The notes below the pieces were generated by a model, which saw nothing but the letters and a program-made list of their open reading frames with translations, ran no database searches and was not told where the DNA came from. Below are positions 17,890 to 28,866 of a stretch of 64,000 nucleotides of DNA, in pieces. The stretch's first letter is position 1, and every line of letters starts with the position of its first letter. Made by a program: the position numbers and the translations under genes. The stretch spans positions 1 to 64,000 of the forward strand of contig CALXNZ010000013.1 in assembly GCA_944389885.1 (NCBI GenBank). The letters are read 5' to 3'. This DNA is from an uncultured Opitutales bacterium (lineage in GTDB: Bacteria > Verrucomicrobiota > Verrucomicrobiia > Opitutales > Intestinicryptomonadaceae).

Positions 17890-18365
17890 TATACAAGGCA
17901 ATAGCCGCCATAGCTCGGAACGGAGTAATAGGTTGCGGACTAAAAATACCGTGGCATATTTCCGAGGATTTCAAACATTTTAAGCGTACCACCACCGGCG
18001 GAATAATCGTAATGGGACGCCGCACATGGGAGAGTCTCGGGAAACGCCCGCTGCCCAATAGGGAAAATGTCGTAATAACTTCGCGCCCTGAAGACGTCCA
18101 AAATGGGGCGCGCGCCTTTAAAAGCCTCGACGAATTCGAGAGCGCATTCGCCGACGATTCCCGCACTGTGTGGATAATAGGGGGGGCAAAGCTCTATGAA
18201 ACCGCGCTTCCGCGCTGCGAAGAAATTGTCGTAAGCAAGATAAAAGCCTCTCCGCAAGGCGACGTCTTCTTTCCTGATATATCGGACACTTTTGAAGAAA
18301 AACAAATATTGGAGCAATACGACGACTTTGATGTCGTATTATTTAAACGTAAATATAAAGGATAA
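17886..18365 (+). CDS. folA: Dihydrofolate reductase
   Basis: A 159-residue protein of standard DHFR length, reducing dihydrofolate to tetrahydrofolate with NADPH. It shows the N-terminal strand [19 protein letters not shown] (Trp and active-site loop), the NADPH-binding [16 protein letters not shown] and the second nucleotide motif [11 protein letters not shown]. The ATG lies inside the thyA stop (4-base overlap), so the two are translated together. Three bases after its stop the zinc-protease gene begins, extending the operon. Confidence 0.97.
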   Translation: MIYKAIAAIARNGVIGCGLKIPWHISEDFKHFKRTTTGGIIVMGRRTWESLGKRPLPNRENVVITSRPEDVQNGARAFKSLDEFESAFADDSRTVWIIGGAKLYETALPRCEEIVVSKIKASPQGDVFFPDISDTFEEKQILEQYDDFDVVLFKRKYKG

Positions 18366-18368
18366 TCC

Positions 18369-19040
18369 ATGTCATTTTTAGCATTTATAATAATCCCTAT
18401 AATACTCGGAATCTACGCCCAGGCGAGAGTCTCAAGCGCATACTCCAAATATTCGCAAATTCGCGGGCAAAGCGGAATAACAGGCCGCGATGCAGCCGAG
18501 GCTGTAATGCGCTCCGCAGGCATAACAGATGTGGAAATAATTCCCATAAACGGAGAGCTTACCGACCATTACGACCCTTCAAAAAAAGTTCTCGCCTTGA
18601 GCCGGGCAAATTATTCCGGGACTTCGATAGCCGCCATAGGAGTTGCCGCCCACGAAGCCGGGCACGCCATACAGCACAAGCAGCGCTACGCCCCTCTAAA
18701 TCTCAGAATGTCGCTTGTTCCCATAACAAATTTTGCCTGCAGCCTTCTGCCCATAGTAATGTTGGGAGGATTTTTTCTCTTTCACAGCCTGACTACAATA
18801 TATATAGGAGTCGGCATTTATTTAATTCTCACGATATTTCAACTTGTCACCTTGCCCGTGGAATTTAACGCTTCGGCCCGCGCGAAGGAACATCTTTCCG
18901 CCCTCGGGTTAATAGATGGAAGGGAATACAAAGGCGTCAGCGAGGTTCTCGACGCGGCTGCCCTTACATATGTGGCAGCATTCGTATCGTCTCTTGGCTG
19001 GATGCTATACCTGTTGTCCGCCGCCAACAACAGGAGATAA
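18369..19040 (+). CDS. YugP-type membrane zinc metallopeptidase
   Basis: A 223-residue membrane protein. The zinc-binding motif HEAGHAIQH lies near residue 95, with VEFNASARAKEHL downstream as the likely third-ligand region. Hydrophobic helices are at the N-terminus (LAFIIIPIILGIYAQ), after the HExxH (LLPIVMLGGFFLFHSL), in YIGVGIYLILTIFQLV and at the end. Length and layout match the neutral zinc metallopeptidase family typified by Bacillus YugP, whose substrates are not well known. It follows folA by three bases and precedes thiC by 21, so it is probably in the same transcript, without an obvious functional link. Confidence 0.88.
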   Translation: MSFLAFIIIPIILGIYAQARVSSAYSKYSQIRGQSGITGRDAAEAVMRSAGITDVEIIPINGELTDHYDPSKKVLALSRANYSGTSIAAIGVAAHEAGHAIQHKQRYAPLNLRMSLVPITNFACSLLPIVMLGGFFLFHSLTTIYIGVGIYLILTIFQLVTLPVEFNASARAKEHLSALGLIDGREYKGVSEVLDAAALTYVAAFVSSLGWMLYLLSAANNRR

Positions 19041-19049
19041 ATAATATAA

Positions 19050-21267
<2,218 letters not shown>

Positions 21268-21375
21268 CGCCCAACCGCTACAAAATTCGTAGAAAATTGC
21301 ATTTTATTGACTTCCGAGGCGCAAAGTCAAAAAACTTCTTGTAGTAATGCGATATAAGGGTTTATTATATTTTTC

Positions 21376-22215
21376 ATGAATATGAAACAAATTCCGCTCG
21401 CGATAATTTTCGCAATTTCCGCAATTTTTATATGCGGCTGCGCCGGAAACACGGCGCCCCAAAAAAAAGAAAGAAAAATAGCAGTACAAACCTACACCTT
21501 CCACAAATTCACCCTTGATGAAACTATCTCCATGCTAAAAGAGACAGATTTGAGGGCGCTCGAATGTTGGAACGAACAACGCCTGAGCGCAAAATTCCCG
21601 GGGGCAAAATTTAACGCAAAAATGACGCCCGAACAAAAAGAATTCGCCAAATCTCTCATATTTGGAAACGGATTTAAGATAGTATCCATGGGCGTGACTG
21701 GAGCAAATTCAGAGGCAGAAATTGTTTCGCTCTGCAAATTCGCAAAAGAATTCGACATTCCGATAATAGTGACGGAGTCATCAAAGGAGATGCTGCCGTT
21801 GTGGGAGAAAGCCTGCGAAGAATACGGAATAAAGATGAGCATACACAACCATCAGCGCGGAAGCGGAAACGAATACTACAAGCCTGAACTGGTAATGGAA
21901 ATGGTAAGGCCGTACAAAAATATAGGGTGCTGCCCAGACAACGGAGCTTGGTCGAGATCGGGGCTCGATCCCGTGGCCTGTTTCAAAACCATGAAAGGGA
22001 AAATATTCAACGTGCACTTTAAGGATCAGAAAGTATTCAACGATCTTGCGAGTCCTGCCGTAATTTACGGCACAGGAGTGCTCGACATGAAAGGAATGCT
22101 CGCCGAACTCGACGCCCAAGGCTACGACGGATACTATGTAATAGAGCACGGAGACGATTCCGACAACCCCTTGCCCGTGGTAAAAGCCGACATAGAATTC
22201 CTAAAAAACAACTGA
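21376..22215 (+). CDS. Lipoprotein of the sugar-phosphate isomerase/epimerase (AP endonuclease 2) fold
   Basis: A 279-residue TIM-barrel protein with a lipoprotein signal (IPLAIIFAISAIFI, then lipobox CGC). An in-frame ATG two codons later is also possible. The barrel shows AVQTYTFHKFTLDETI, the strand ALECWNE, IHNHQRGSG (metal-ligand His), CCPDNGAWSRSGLDP and NVHFKDQ, and ends YVIEHGDD. This matches xylose-isomerase-like TIM barrels that are often exported in Verrucomicrobia and Planctomycetes. The substrate is likely a sugar or keto-sugar but cannot be read. It lies tail-to-tail with the GH13 gene. Confidence 0.82.
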   Translation: MNMKQIPLAIIFAISAIFICGCAGNTAPQKKERKIAVQTYTFHKFTLDETISMLKETDLRALECWNEQRLSAKFPGAKFNAKMTPEQKEFAKSLIFGNGFKIVSMGVTGANSEAEIVSLCKFAKEFDIPIIVTESSKEMLPLWEKACEEYGIKMSIHNHQRGSGNEYYKPELVMEMVRPYKNIGCCPDNGAWSRSGLDPVACFKTMKGKIFNVHFKDQKVFNDLASPAVIYGTGVLDMKGMLAELDAQGYDGYYVIEHGDDSDNPLPVVKADIEFLKNN

Positions 22216-22242
22216 TATAAAATCCAAGATTTTCTTAAAAGG

Positions 22243-22268
22243 ACCGCAATGGCCGAATCCATTGCGGT
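22243..22268. terminator. Bidirectional terminator between convergent genes
   Basis: ACCGCAATGG (22243-22252) and CCATTGCGGT (22259-22268) form a 10-bp stem between the ends of the epimerase-like and GH13 genes. T-rich sequence follows on both strands (TCTTT on plus, CCTTTT on minus). Confidence 0.75.
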
Positions 22269-22274
22269 TCTTTA

Positions 22275-23687
22275 TCAATACTCGTAAACTCCGTACGCGT
22301 ATGGCGATAATTTGAAAGACGCCTTCCCTCCCTCAAAGTCACAAGTTGCGCCGCGTCCCAATATCAGGGCTCCAACCTTTGTTTCGGAAGGGAAATCGGC
22401 CCGAACTTCTCCGGCGGAAGTATTTATTACGACAAGAATCCTATTTTCTCCGGAATCGCGCGTAAAAGTCAAAACGGAATTAGGATTGCTGTTTTCCAGC
22501 CATTTTGTTTCCCCCTTATAAATTGCCGGATTGCTCCGGTGCAAATTGGCAAGTTTCCTCACGAGGTTATACCTGCCGATTCCGACGTCCGTCAAAGCAT
22601 TTTCCCAAGCCACAAAACAGCGGCCTTTTGAGTTTGTGGAAAACATATTTAAGTGCGACGAATCCGCAATTTCGTTTCCCATATAAATAAGGGGGATTCC
22701 GTCTATGGTGAAGTTGAGAACCAATACAGCGTCCATACCGGAATTAGTAAACCTCTTCTCAAATCTCAAAGTGCCGGAGTCGCTGGCGGTATCGTGATTA
22801 TCCATATATCTCAACAATCTCGACCCCTTTGCAAACGCGGAATTATCTATTTTCCATCTCTCGGCGATGGCTGAAGCCGGCTTTTTTCCCTCAAATACGA
22901 ATCGCACCGTTGACTGCCATTCAAAGGAATAACTTGCGTCGTATGCGTCCACTTGGGCGTCGTGCCTGCGGCTCTCGGCTATCATTATCACATCTTTTTT
23001 TATGGCGCGGATTCTGGAATATCCTTCGGCCCATAAATCCGCGGGCACGGAACCTTCCACATCCGTCCTATAACCGTCGATGTCGAACTCCTTTACGAAA
23101 TATTCCATATTCTTCAAAAGATATTCCCTAAGTTTCGGATTGTCGAAGTTCAGTTCGGGAAATGTCCAACGTCCCTTTTTTATAGATCCGTCGGGATTGC
23201 GTTTTACGAAGTCGGGATTTTCCTTAATAAAAACCGCAGTAGGCCCGCAATGGTAATAGACAAGATCGAGAACCACTTTTAAGCCGCATTTATGTGCATT
23301 TGAGACAAAGTCGCGCAAATCGTCATCGGAACCGAACATCGGTTCGACTTTAAAATAATCTTTTATTCTATAAGGATTTTTAGGATTGCCGGTATTTGAA
23401 GCTTTCTGGCGCTTGCTCCAAAATTCTTGATTCATATCGTCGTCGGATTCCGCTATCGGGCAGAGATAGACTATATCGGCCCCCGTGGATTTTACATGCG
23501 GCAACATTTCACCGGCCTTTTTAAGAGTTCCCTCCTGCGTAAAGAGAGGCAGGAGAATTTGATATACAATCGACTTTTGGAATTCAGGAGTTGTAGGCCT
23601 GGCACATTTCTCTGGAGTGTCGGCAAAAATGTTGAAAGTCGCGATAAAAATCGACACGAAAAGGAACAAGTTTTTGGAATATGTCAT
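22275..23687 (-). CDS. Exported GH13 alpha-amylase-family enzyme
   Basis: A 470-residue protein with an N-terminal Sec signal (NLFLFVSIFIATFNIFA). All four GH13 conserved regions are visible: DLVYYHCGP (region I), DIDGYRTDVEG (region II, nucleophile Asp), IMIAESRRHD (region III, acid/base Glu) and RYMDNHDTA (region IV). The C-terminal beta domain follows. Subfamily and product are not clear; it may act on maltodextrin or a related alpha-glucan in the periplasm. No SusCD or ABC sugar importer is adjacent. Confidence 0.92.
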   Translation of the reverse strand: MTYSKNLFLFVSIFIATFNIFADTPEKCARPTTPEFQKSIVYQILLPLFTQEGTLKKAGEMLPHVKSTGADIVYLCPIAESDDDMNQEFWSKRQKASNTGNPKNPYRIKDYFKVEPMFGSDDDLRDFVSNAHKCGLKVVLDLVYYHCGPTAVFIKENPDFVKRNPDGSIKKGRWTFPELNFDNPKLREYLLKNMEYFVKEFDIDGYRTDVEGSVPADLWAEGYSRIRAIKKDVIMIAESRRHDAQVDAYDASYSFEWQSTVRFVFEGKKPASAIAERWKIDNSAFAKGSRLLRYMDNHDTASDSGTLRFEKRFTNSGMDAVLVLNFTIDGIPLIYMGNEIADSSHLNMFSTNSKGRCFVAWENALTDVGIGRYNLVRKLANLHRSNPAIYKGETKWLENSNPNSVLTFTRDSGENRILVVINTSAGEVRADFPSETKVGALILGRGATCDFEGGKASFKLSPYAYGVYEY

Positions 23688-23801
23688 GTTGTGAATAATA
23701 ACAGACAGTCTTCCAAGGTCAAGTTTAATGAAAGGCTGTCAAGCCGCCCATAAAAAATCCACTTGCCTGAAAATAATTAAATTTAACGGAAAACGTCCGT
23801 T

Positions 23802-25136
23802 TTACAAATCTGCAAAAACTCCGGAAAATATGGAATCGAGCATAGGATCTAAGATGTTTAATTCCACCGCCAGATCTAAAAGCGTATAACGCGATCTTAT
23901 GTGCGCCGCGCGGAAGAAAGAATCCCGCAAAAGTTTTTTAGACACCCCTATTTCCTCGGGAGACGAAGGCGCGCCGACAATCTTTAGGCGATTGCGCAAT
24001 TCGCCATACGGAACGAGCTGGGCCGATATGCGCTCACGGATTGATTTCCAATTCGACAATAAGGTTTCAATGCGGCGCGCGAATTCCGAATCTGAAACAT
24101 ATTTTGCCGAGACCTCGCGCTTTGCGGATTCGAGGAAATCTTTGCCCTTAAAAATAGCATCGAGAGTGGAGAGTTTTGATTCGAGAGAAGGGCGGTTTTT
24201 TAGAATACTTTTAGCGTCTATGGAAGACATGTCGTACTTTAAAAATTCTTCATATAGGGCGGACATAGCCAAAGTTCCCACCGCGACGCTGAATCCATGC
24301 GAAATTGGCTTTCCGTTGAAAGACAGGCCCTCCATATCCCAGAGATGGCTAAATAGATGTTCGCTCCCTGAGGCCGGGCGGCTGGAATGGTAGTGCTGCA
24401 TGGCAAAACCGCAAAGCATAAGCCCCTCCACAAACGAATCCAAGACCCGCGAATTTCCGCTGCGAATTCCCGCGGGATCGGATATCGCTGTTTTCAGGCC
24501 GTCTTGAACTATGTTCCAAGCCACCGGATCCAAAGGTTCCACGCCGAGGGCGTCCGCTAAAATCCAATCCGCTCCGGCGATAATTTTCGCTGCGAGATCG
24601 GCGTAGCCAGCAGCGGTAAGCGATATTGGAGCGCACTTTATTATGGAAGAATCGCACAATACCGCCCGCGGAGCGGCGCAATTTTCGGTTCGGCGAACGC
24701 CGTTTTTAACTATGGAAGCCCCGTAGGCGGTATAGCCGTCAACCGACGCGGCGGTCACAACGCACATATAAGGCCTACCGAGTTCCTCGGAAGCAAGTTT
24801 TACGATGTCGTTCACTGTTCCGGCTCCAACCGCCACTGCGATTGAATCTGACGGGCGCATTGCCTCCTCAAGCTCGCAAACATTGCGATAGTCCGTGGAA
24901 AGCCTGGCGTCTTTAAATATATGGGCGGGAGCTAAAGGAACTCCGCCCGAGGCAAAAATTTTTTCGATTTTTTCGCCTATAAAACCGTATGTAAAGGAGT
25001 CGCACACAATCTCAGCCGGGCGCCCCCCGAATTGTTCCGCGAAAACCGAAGGCGCATGCGCAAGAACGCCATCGCCAACTTCGAGAGCTTTTGTCTGTGT
25101 GGCGGCAGAAAGTGCAAGGCTGAGTTTCGTATCCAT
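23802..25136 (-). CDS. sn-glycerol-1-phosphate dehydrogenase family (AraM/EgsA-like)
   Basis: A 444-residue protein started at the internal ATG at 25136 (an upstream TTG at 25175 is in frame but less likely). It has the iron-alcohol-dehydrogenase-like fold of G1P and 3-dehydroquinate synthases. AVAVGAGTVNDIVKLAS binds NAD(P), VVTAASVDGYTAYGAS is typical of G1P dehydrogenases, and HLFSHLWDMEG plus PISHGFSVAVGTLAM give metal-binding histidines. In Archaea the enzyme makes the G1P lipid backbone; in Bacillus AraM makes G1P for a prenylglycerol lipid. A bacterial homologue here is of interest because no prenyltransferase partner is adjacent. Confidence 0.85.
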   Translation of the reverse strand: MDTKLSLALSAATQTKALEVGDGVLAHAPSVFAEQFGGRPAEIVCDSFTYGFIGEKIEKIFASGGVPLAPAHIFKDARLSTDYRNVCELEEAMRPSDSIAVAVGAGTVNDIVKLASEELGRPYMCVVTAASVDGYTAYGASIVKNGVRRTENCAAPRAVLCDSSIIKCAPISLTAAGYADLAAKIIAGADWILADALGVEPLDPVAWNIVQDGLKTAISDPAGIRSGNSRVLDSFVEGLMLCGFAMQHYHSSRPASGSEHLFSHLWDMEGLSFNGKPISHGFSVAVGTLAMSALYEEFLKYDMSSIDAKSILKNRPSLESKLSTLDAIFKGKDFLESAKREVSAKYVSDSEFARRIETLLSNWKSIRERISAQLVPYGELRNRLKIVGAPSSPEEIGVSKKLLRDSFFRAAHIRSRYTLLDLAVELNILDPMLDSIFSGVFADL

Positions 25137-25185
25137 TAAACCAACGAGTAGTATGGAATAAGAATTCGCTGTCAACCGAATACAA

Positions 25186-27345
25186 TCAATATGTGATAGT
25201 CTTTTCCTTAACGGCTTTTGTGGTCTTCTTGCCGGAGAGCCTCATTTTATACATATTTTCCGATATATTCCTGGCGGCTTCTATTATGGGATAAGCAGGA
25301 GTGTCGCAGATATCAACAAATCCTATTCTATAATTCTCGCCGTCGCTGCGCCCAGTGACGCATTGATCCACCCATTTGAACCAATGGGCTCCCACTATAT
25401 GCGGATTTTCTATCGCTCCGATAGTATATTTGGTGTAAGCATCAACTACGGAGTTAACATCTAGTCTCGGGCAAAGGCCAGCCCCTATTACGCCCATGTC
25501 AGAAGAACCAAAATGGTATTCGCCTATTATTATCGGAACATCTTTAGCGTCTTTGGGCATTTCAAAGTTTGCAACGCTTGTCCTATACAAATTGTAGCTT
25601 ACAACATCGCAATATTTGCTGGCTACTTTTGGCAAGATAGGATTAACCCATGCAAAACGGCAACCAAAATAGAGAATTTCCGGATTGACCGATTTAATTG
25701 CGTCCCGGCAAGTTTTAAAGTATTTCTCATAAAAAATTTCTTCAAACGCCAACATATTGGACTCCGCTTCTTTTGTAGAGGGAATAAATTCGCGCTCTTT
25801 CAGGAAGGAGTCCCAATCCGCATACTTTGAATTCCAAGCTTTATTCAACGCAGAAATATCGGAATATTTTTTCTGAAGAAAATCCCAGAAAGCTATTTTT
25901 GCAAACTGTGTTTCTGGACATGTAAGAATTGATTTTGAGATATCTAAAACTTTGTTTTGCCAAGGCAACTCATTGTCGAAGAAAGTGCCTATGCAGCGGC
26001 TATCGGTCAAAAATTTGGCATTGCGGGCAACCACATTTTTCACGGACTCCTCGAACTTTGGGTCAAAGAAGTCGCGCGGAGCCGACCAGTATCCTTCCAA
26101 TTTCATTTTAGAGTCGAGCTTGCACCCCTCCGAAGTCGACATATAAAACGCATATGCCACATTTGAGTTTTCCAGAACTAAACTATTCGTCCATGCTCCG
26201 AGAGTATTTATGCCCCAATGGCGGCAGCGATCGCCTATAAATTTTGCATGCTCTAAATCCGAAAATTTATCGTATTTAATTTCCAAGTTGTGCCTTCCGA
26301 AATTGTAAACATTATGCGGTTTTTCGTAGTCGAATTTGCCCCACCACGCGCGGTTGACATACTTTTTGTCCGAGATGTCCTCAAAATAATTTTCGCGGCC
26401 GTCGATTGGAGTTGCGGCGAATGAGCCTACCGAATCTATTCCCAGAGACCAAAATATATTGCCTTCGGGAGTTATAAAGAACCACTTCCCGCGAATTTTT
26501 TTCACGCGAAAATGTTTAGATTTTCCATAATTTTTACCTTCCATAATATATCCGCCATATTGGTCGAGTCCCTCAATGGGGGGATTGGAGGCGTTGAATT
26601 TTTTCTCCTCGGCAATGCGGGCGGCGAAATCAGCATCTGACTTTATCTTTCCAGGCCAATCCTTGTGTTTGAACTGCCCGTACTTATCCACAAACGGAAA
26701 AAATTCCTCTTTAGACATTTTGAAGAGATTGGGGTTATGGAACATGAATTCCGAGTATGTTGGATTATACCTCATGCCCTTAAATACGCCCTCATCAAAA
26801 AACCAGCGCGACGACTCAGGCATGGAAGAACGTTCAAATTTAATGTCGTCCAATAAAATTTTACTGCCGTTAGATGATGTGAAGTCCACGATTATTTTTT
26901 CGTTTTTTGGGACGTTGGCCATAAATACTGCCTCCATAAGGCCCTCGTCCCCCGCATTTGAGCCGAATATGCTGGTGCTGATTCTGCGGGTCTTGCCGGA
27001 ATCAAAAGACTCAACAACAAGAAAGTTGTTTCCGGAACTTTTTGAAACTTCGAGAACTTTGTACTTAAAAGAGACCTTGTAGAGATAATTATTCGGCAAT
27101 CCGTTCTTGAAAAGTCTAATGCTGCGGGGCCAGCCAGATTGCCCCATGGTATTTAAAAGCAAAGAACGGTTTCCCGAAATGGCGTCTTTACCCGTTGCAT
27201 CGGAAACCGCGCCCGCGGAAAATTCAGCCATATCCATTATCGGGCCGTTTTCATTCTCAAAATCCTCTTGGAAAAAGACTTCAGAAGCAATTCCGCAGCA
27301 GGAAAGCGCCAATAAATATAAGGAAATCACAATTTTTTTACTCAT
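25186..27345 (-). CDS. Exported beta-agarase/GH42-GH50-like glycoside hydrolase
   Basis: A 719-residue protein started at the ATG at 27345, which begins a signal sequence (MSKKIVISLYLLALSCCGIA). An N-terminal beta-sandwich region (about residues 20-180, carbohydrate-binding-like) precedes a clan GH-A barrel. GKWFFITPEGNIFWSLGIDS is the strand-1 motif seen in agarases; FFDNELPW carries the likely acid/base Glu (about residue 459) and IIGEYHFGSS the nucleophile. The architecture matches proteins named beta-agarase or GH42/GH50-like in Verrucomicrobia and Planctomycetes. The true glycan is unknown. It is divergent from purB with a 97-bp gap. Confidence 0.75.
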   Translation of the reverse strand: MSKKIVISLYLLALSCCGIASEVFFQEDFENENGPIMDMAEFSAGAVSDATGKDAISGNRSLLLNTMGQSGWPRSIRLFKNGLPNNYLYKVSFKYKVLEVSKSSGNNFLVVESFDSGKTRRISTSIFGSNAGDEGLMEAVFMANVPKNEKIIVDFTSSNGSKILLDDIKFERSSMPESSRWFFDEGVFKGMRYNPTYSEFMFHNPNLFKMSKEEFFPFVDKYGQFKHKDWPGKIKSDADFAARIAEEKKFNASNPPIEGLDQYGGYIMEGKNYGKSKHFRVKKIRGKWFFITPEGNIFWSLGIDSVGSFAATPIDGRENYFEDISDKKYVNRAWWGKFDYEKPHNVYNFGRHNLEIKYDKFSDLEHAKFIGDRCRHWGINTLGAWTNSLVLENSNVAYAFYMSTSEGCKLDSKMKLEGYWSAPRDFFDPKFEESVKNVVARNAKFLTDSRCIGTFFDNELPWQNKVLDISKSILTCPETQFAKIAFWDFLQKKYSDISALNKAWNSKYADWDSFLKEREFIPSTKEAESNMLAFEEIFYEKYFKTCRDAIKSVNPEILYFGCRFAWVNPILPKVASKYCDVVSYNLYRTSVANFEMPKDAKDVPIIIGEYHFGSSDMGVIGAGLCPRLDVNSVVDAYTKYTIGAIENPHIVGAHWFKWVDQCVTGRSDGENYRIGFVDICDTPAYPIIEAARNISENMYKMRLSGKKTTKAVKEKTITY

Positions 27346-27442
27346 GGGGCGCAATGATAAAAACAGCCACTCTGCCTGCAAATAAAAAAACAAAATTTTT
27401 ATGTTTAAAAAGACGGGAGATTCGCCATTATAGCGGCTCATT

Positions 27443-28861
27443 ATGATACCCGATATTTTGGCGCAAAGATACGCTTCGGCGGAAATGAAAAAAATTTGGA
27501 GTTTCGAGGGAAAAATTCTTCTCGAACGCGAGCTGTGGATAGCCGTCATGAAAGCTCAAAAGAAACTCGGCCTCGACATTCCCCAAGAAGCGATTGACGC
27601 GTACGAGAGAGTTAAGTCCGACATTCGCCCGGAGAGAATAAAAGAGCGCGAGCGCATAACGCGCCATGATGTAAAGGCGCGCATAGAAGAATTCTGCGAG
27701 CTTGCGGGATTTGAGCATATACACAAAGGCATGACGAGCCGCGACCTCACCGAATGTGTCGAACAAATGCAAGTGCTGCGCTCTCTAAAATTTGTCTTGG
27801 TAAAAGGCGCCGCAGCTCTCAATGCGCTTGCAAAGTCCGCCGAAGAGCACCGCTCAACCATTATAACGGCGCGAACCCATAATGTAGCGGCCCAACTCAC
27901 AACTTTTGGCAAGAGGCTCGCGGAGTTTGGCGAGGATATCCTCCACGCTCTCGAGAGGCTCGAATCGCTGATAGAAAACTATCCAGTGAGGGGAATAAAG
28001 GGCGCGGTTGGGACACAGCTCGACCAGCTCACCCTTTTCGGGGGCGACACCTCAAAAGCCGTGGAGCTCGACAAAGACATTTGCAAGCATTTAGGATTTG
28101 AACGCGAAATAGGGTCCACAGGACAAGTATATCCCCGCACTTTTGATTTTGAATGCGTGTCGGCATTATACCAACTTGGGGCGGGAGCGTCTTCGTTTGC
28201 AAAAACTCTTAGAATAATGGCGGGCGCGGAACTCGCCAGCGAAGGATTCGCAAAGGGGCAAACGGGATCTTCGGCAATGCCGCACAAGATGAATTCGCGT
28301 TCATGCGAACGCATAAACGGTTTTCACGTAATACTTCGGGGCTTCATGGAAATGGCCGCAGGGCTCGCCGGAGACCAATGGAACGAAGGCGACGTATCGT
28401 GCTCGGTAGTGCGCCGTGTGATGCTTCCGGATTCTTTCTTTGCCATAGACGGCCTTTTGGAAACCTTTCTAACTGTACTCGGACAAATGAAGGTAAATAA
28501 AGCCGTAATAGACGCCGAATGCAGAAAATACATGCCCTTCCTTTTGACAACCACCGTCATGATGAACGCGGTAAAGCGCGGAATGGGGAGAGAGGACGCC
28601 CACGAGGTCATAAAGCGCCACGCCGTCGCCACGGCAGAAGATATGCGTTCGGGACGGGCTCCCACAAACGACCTTTTCAAACGGCTCGCCGACGATCCAT
28701 CAATGCCGCTTAATGCCGCCGACTTGGAAAAGATAGAGTTCGAAGGCTCAAAATCGACAGGATTGGCCGAAAGCCAGACGGACGACTTCTGTTCGAGAGC
28801 CTTCGCTTTTGCGGATAAATATCCGGAATCCAAATCCTATAAGGCCGGCCCAATACTCTAA
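27443..28861 (+). CDS. purB: Adenylosuccinate lyase
   Basis: A 472-residue protein, usual length for PurB, with two roles in purine synthesis: cleaving SAICAR to AICAR and adenylosuccinate to AMP. The family signature GSSAMPHKMNSRSCE is intact. Other motifs are GMTSRDLTECVEQ (substrate binding) and ARTHNVAAQLTTFGKR (catalytic His region). It begins a plus-strand run, with tgt five bases after its stop. No other pur genes are nearby. Confidence 0.96.
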   Translation: MIPDILAQRYASAEMKKIWSFEGKILLERELWIAVMKAQKKLGLDIPQEAIDAYERVKSDIRPERIKERERITRHDVKARIEEFCELAGFEHIHKGMTSRDLTECVEQMQVLRSLKFVLVKGAAALNALAKSAEEHRSTIITARTHNVAAQLTTFGKRLAEFGEDILHALERLESLIENYPVRGIKGAVGTQLDQLTLFGGDTSKAVELDKDICKHLGFEREIGSTGQVYPRTFDFECVSALYQLGAGASSFAKTLRIMAGAELASEGFAKGQTGSSAMPHKMNSRSCERINGFHVILRGFMEMAAGLAGDQWNEGDVSCSVVRRVMLPDSFFAIDGLLETFLTVLGQMKVNKAVIDAECRKYMPFLLTTTVMMNAVKRGMGREDAHEVIKRHAVATAEDMRSGRAPTNDLFKRLADDPSMPLNAADLEKIEFEGSKSTGLAESQTDDFCSRAFAFADKYPESKSYKAGPIL

Positions 28862-28866
28862 GACAA

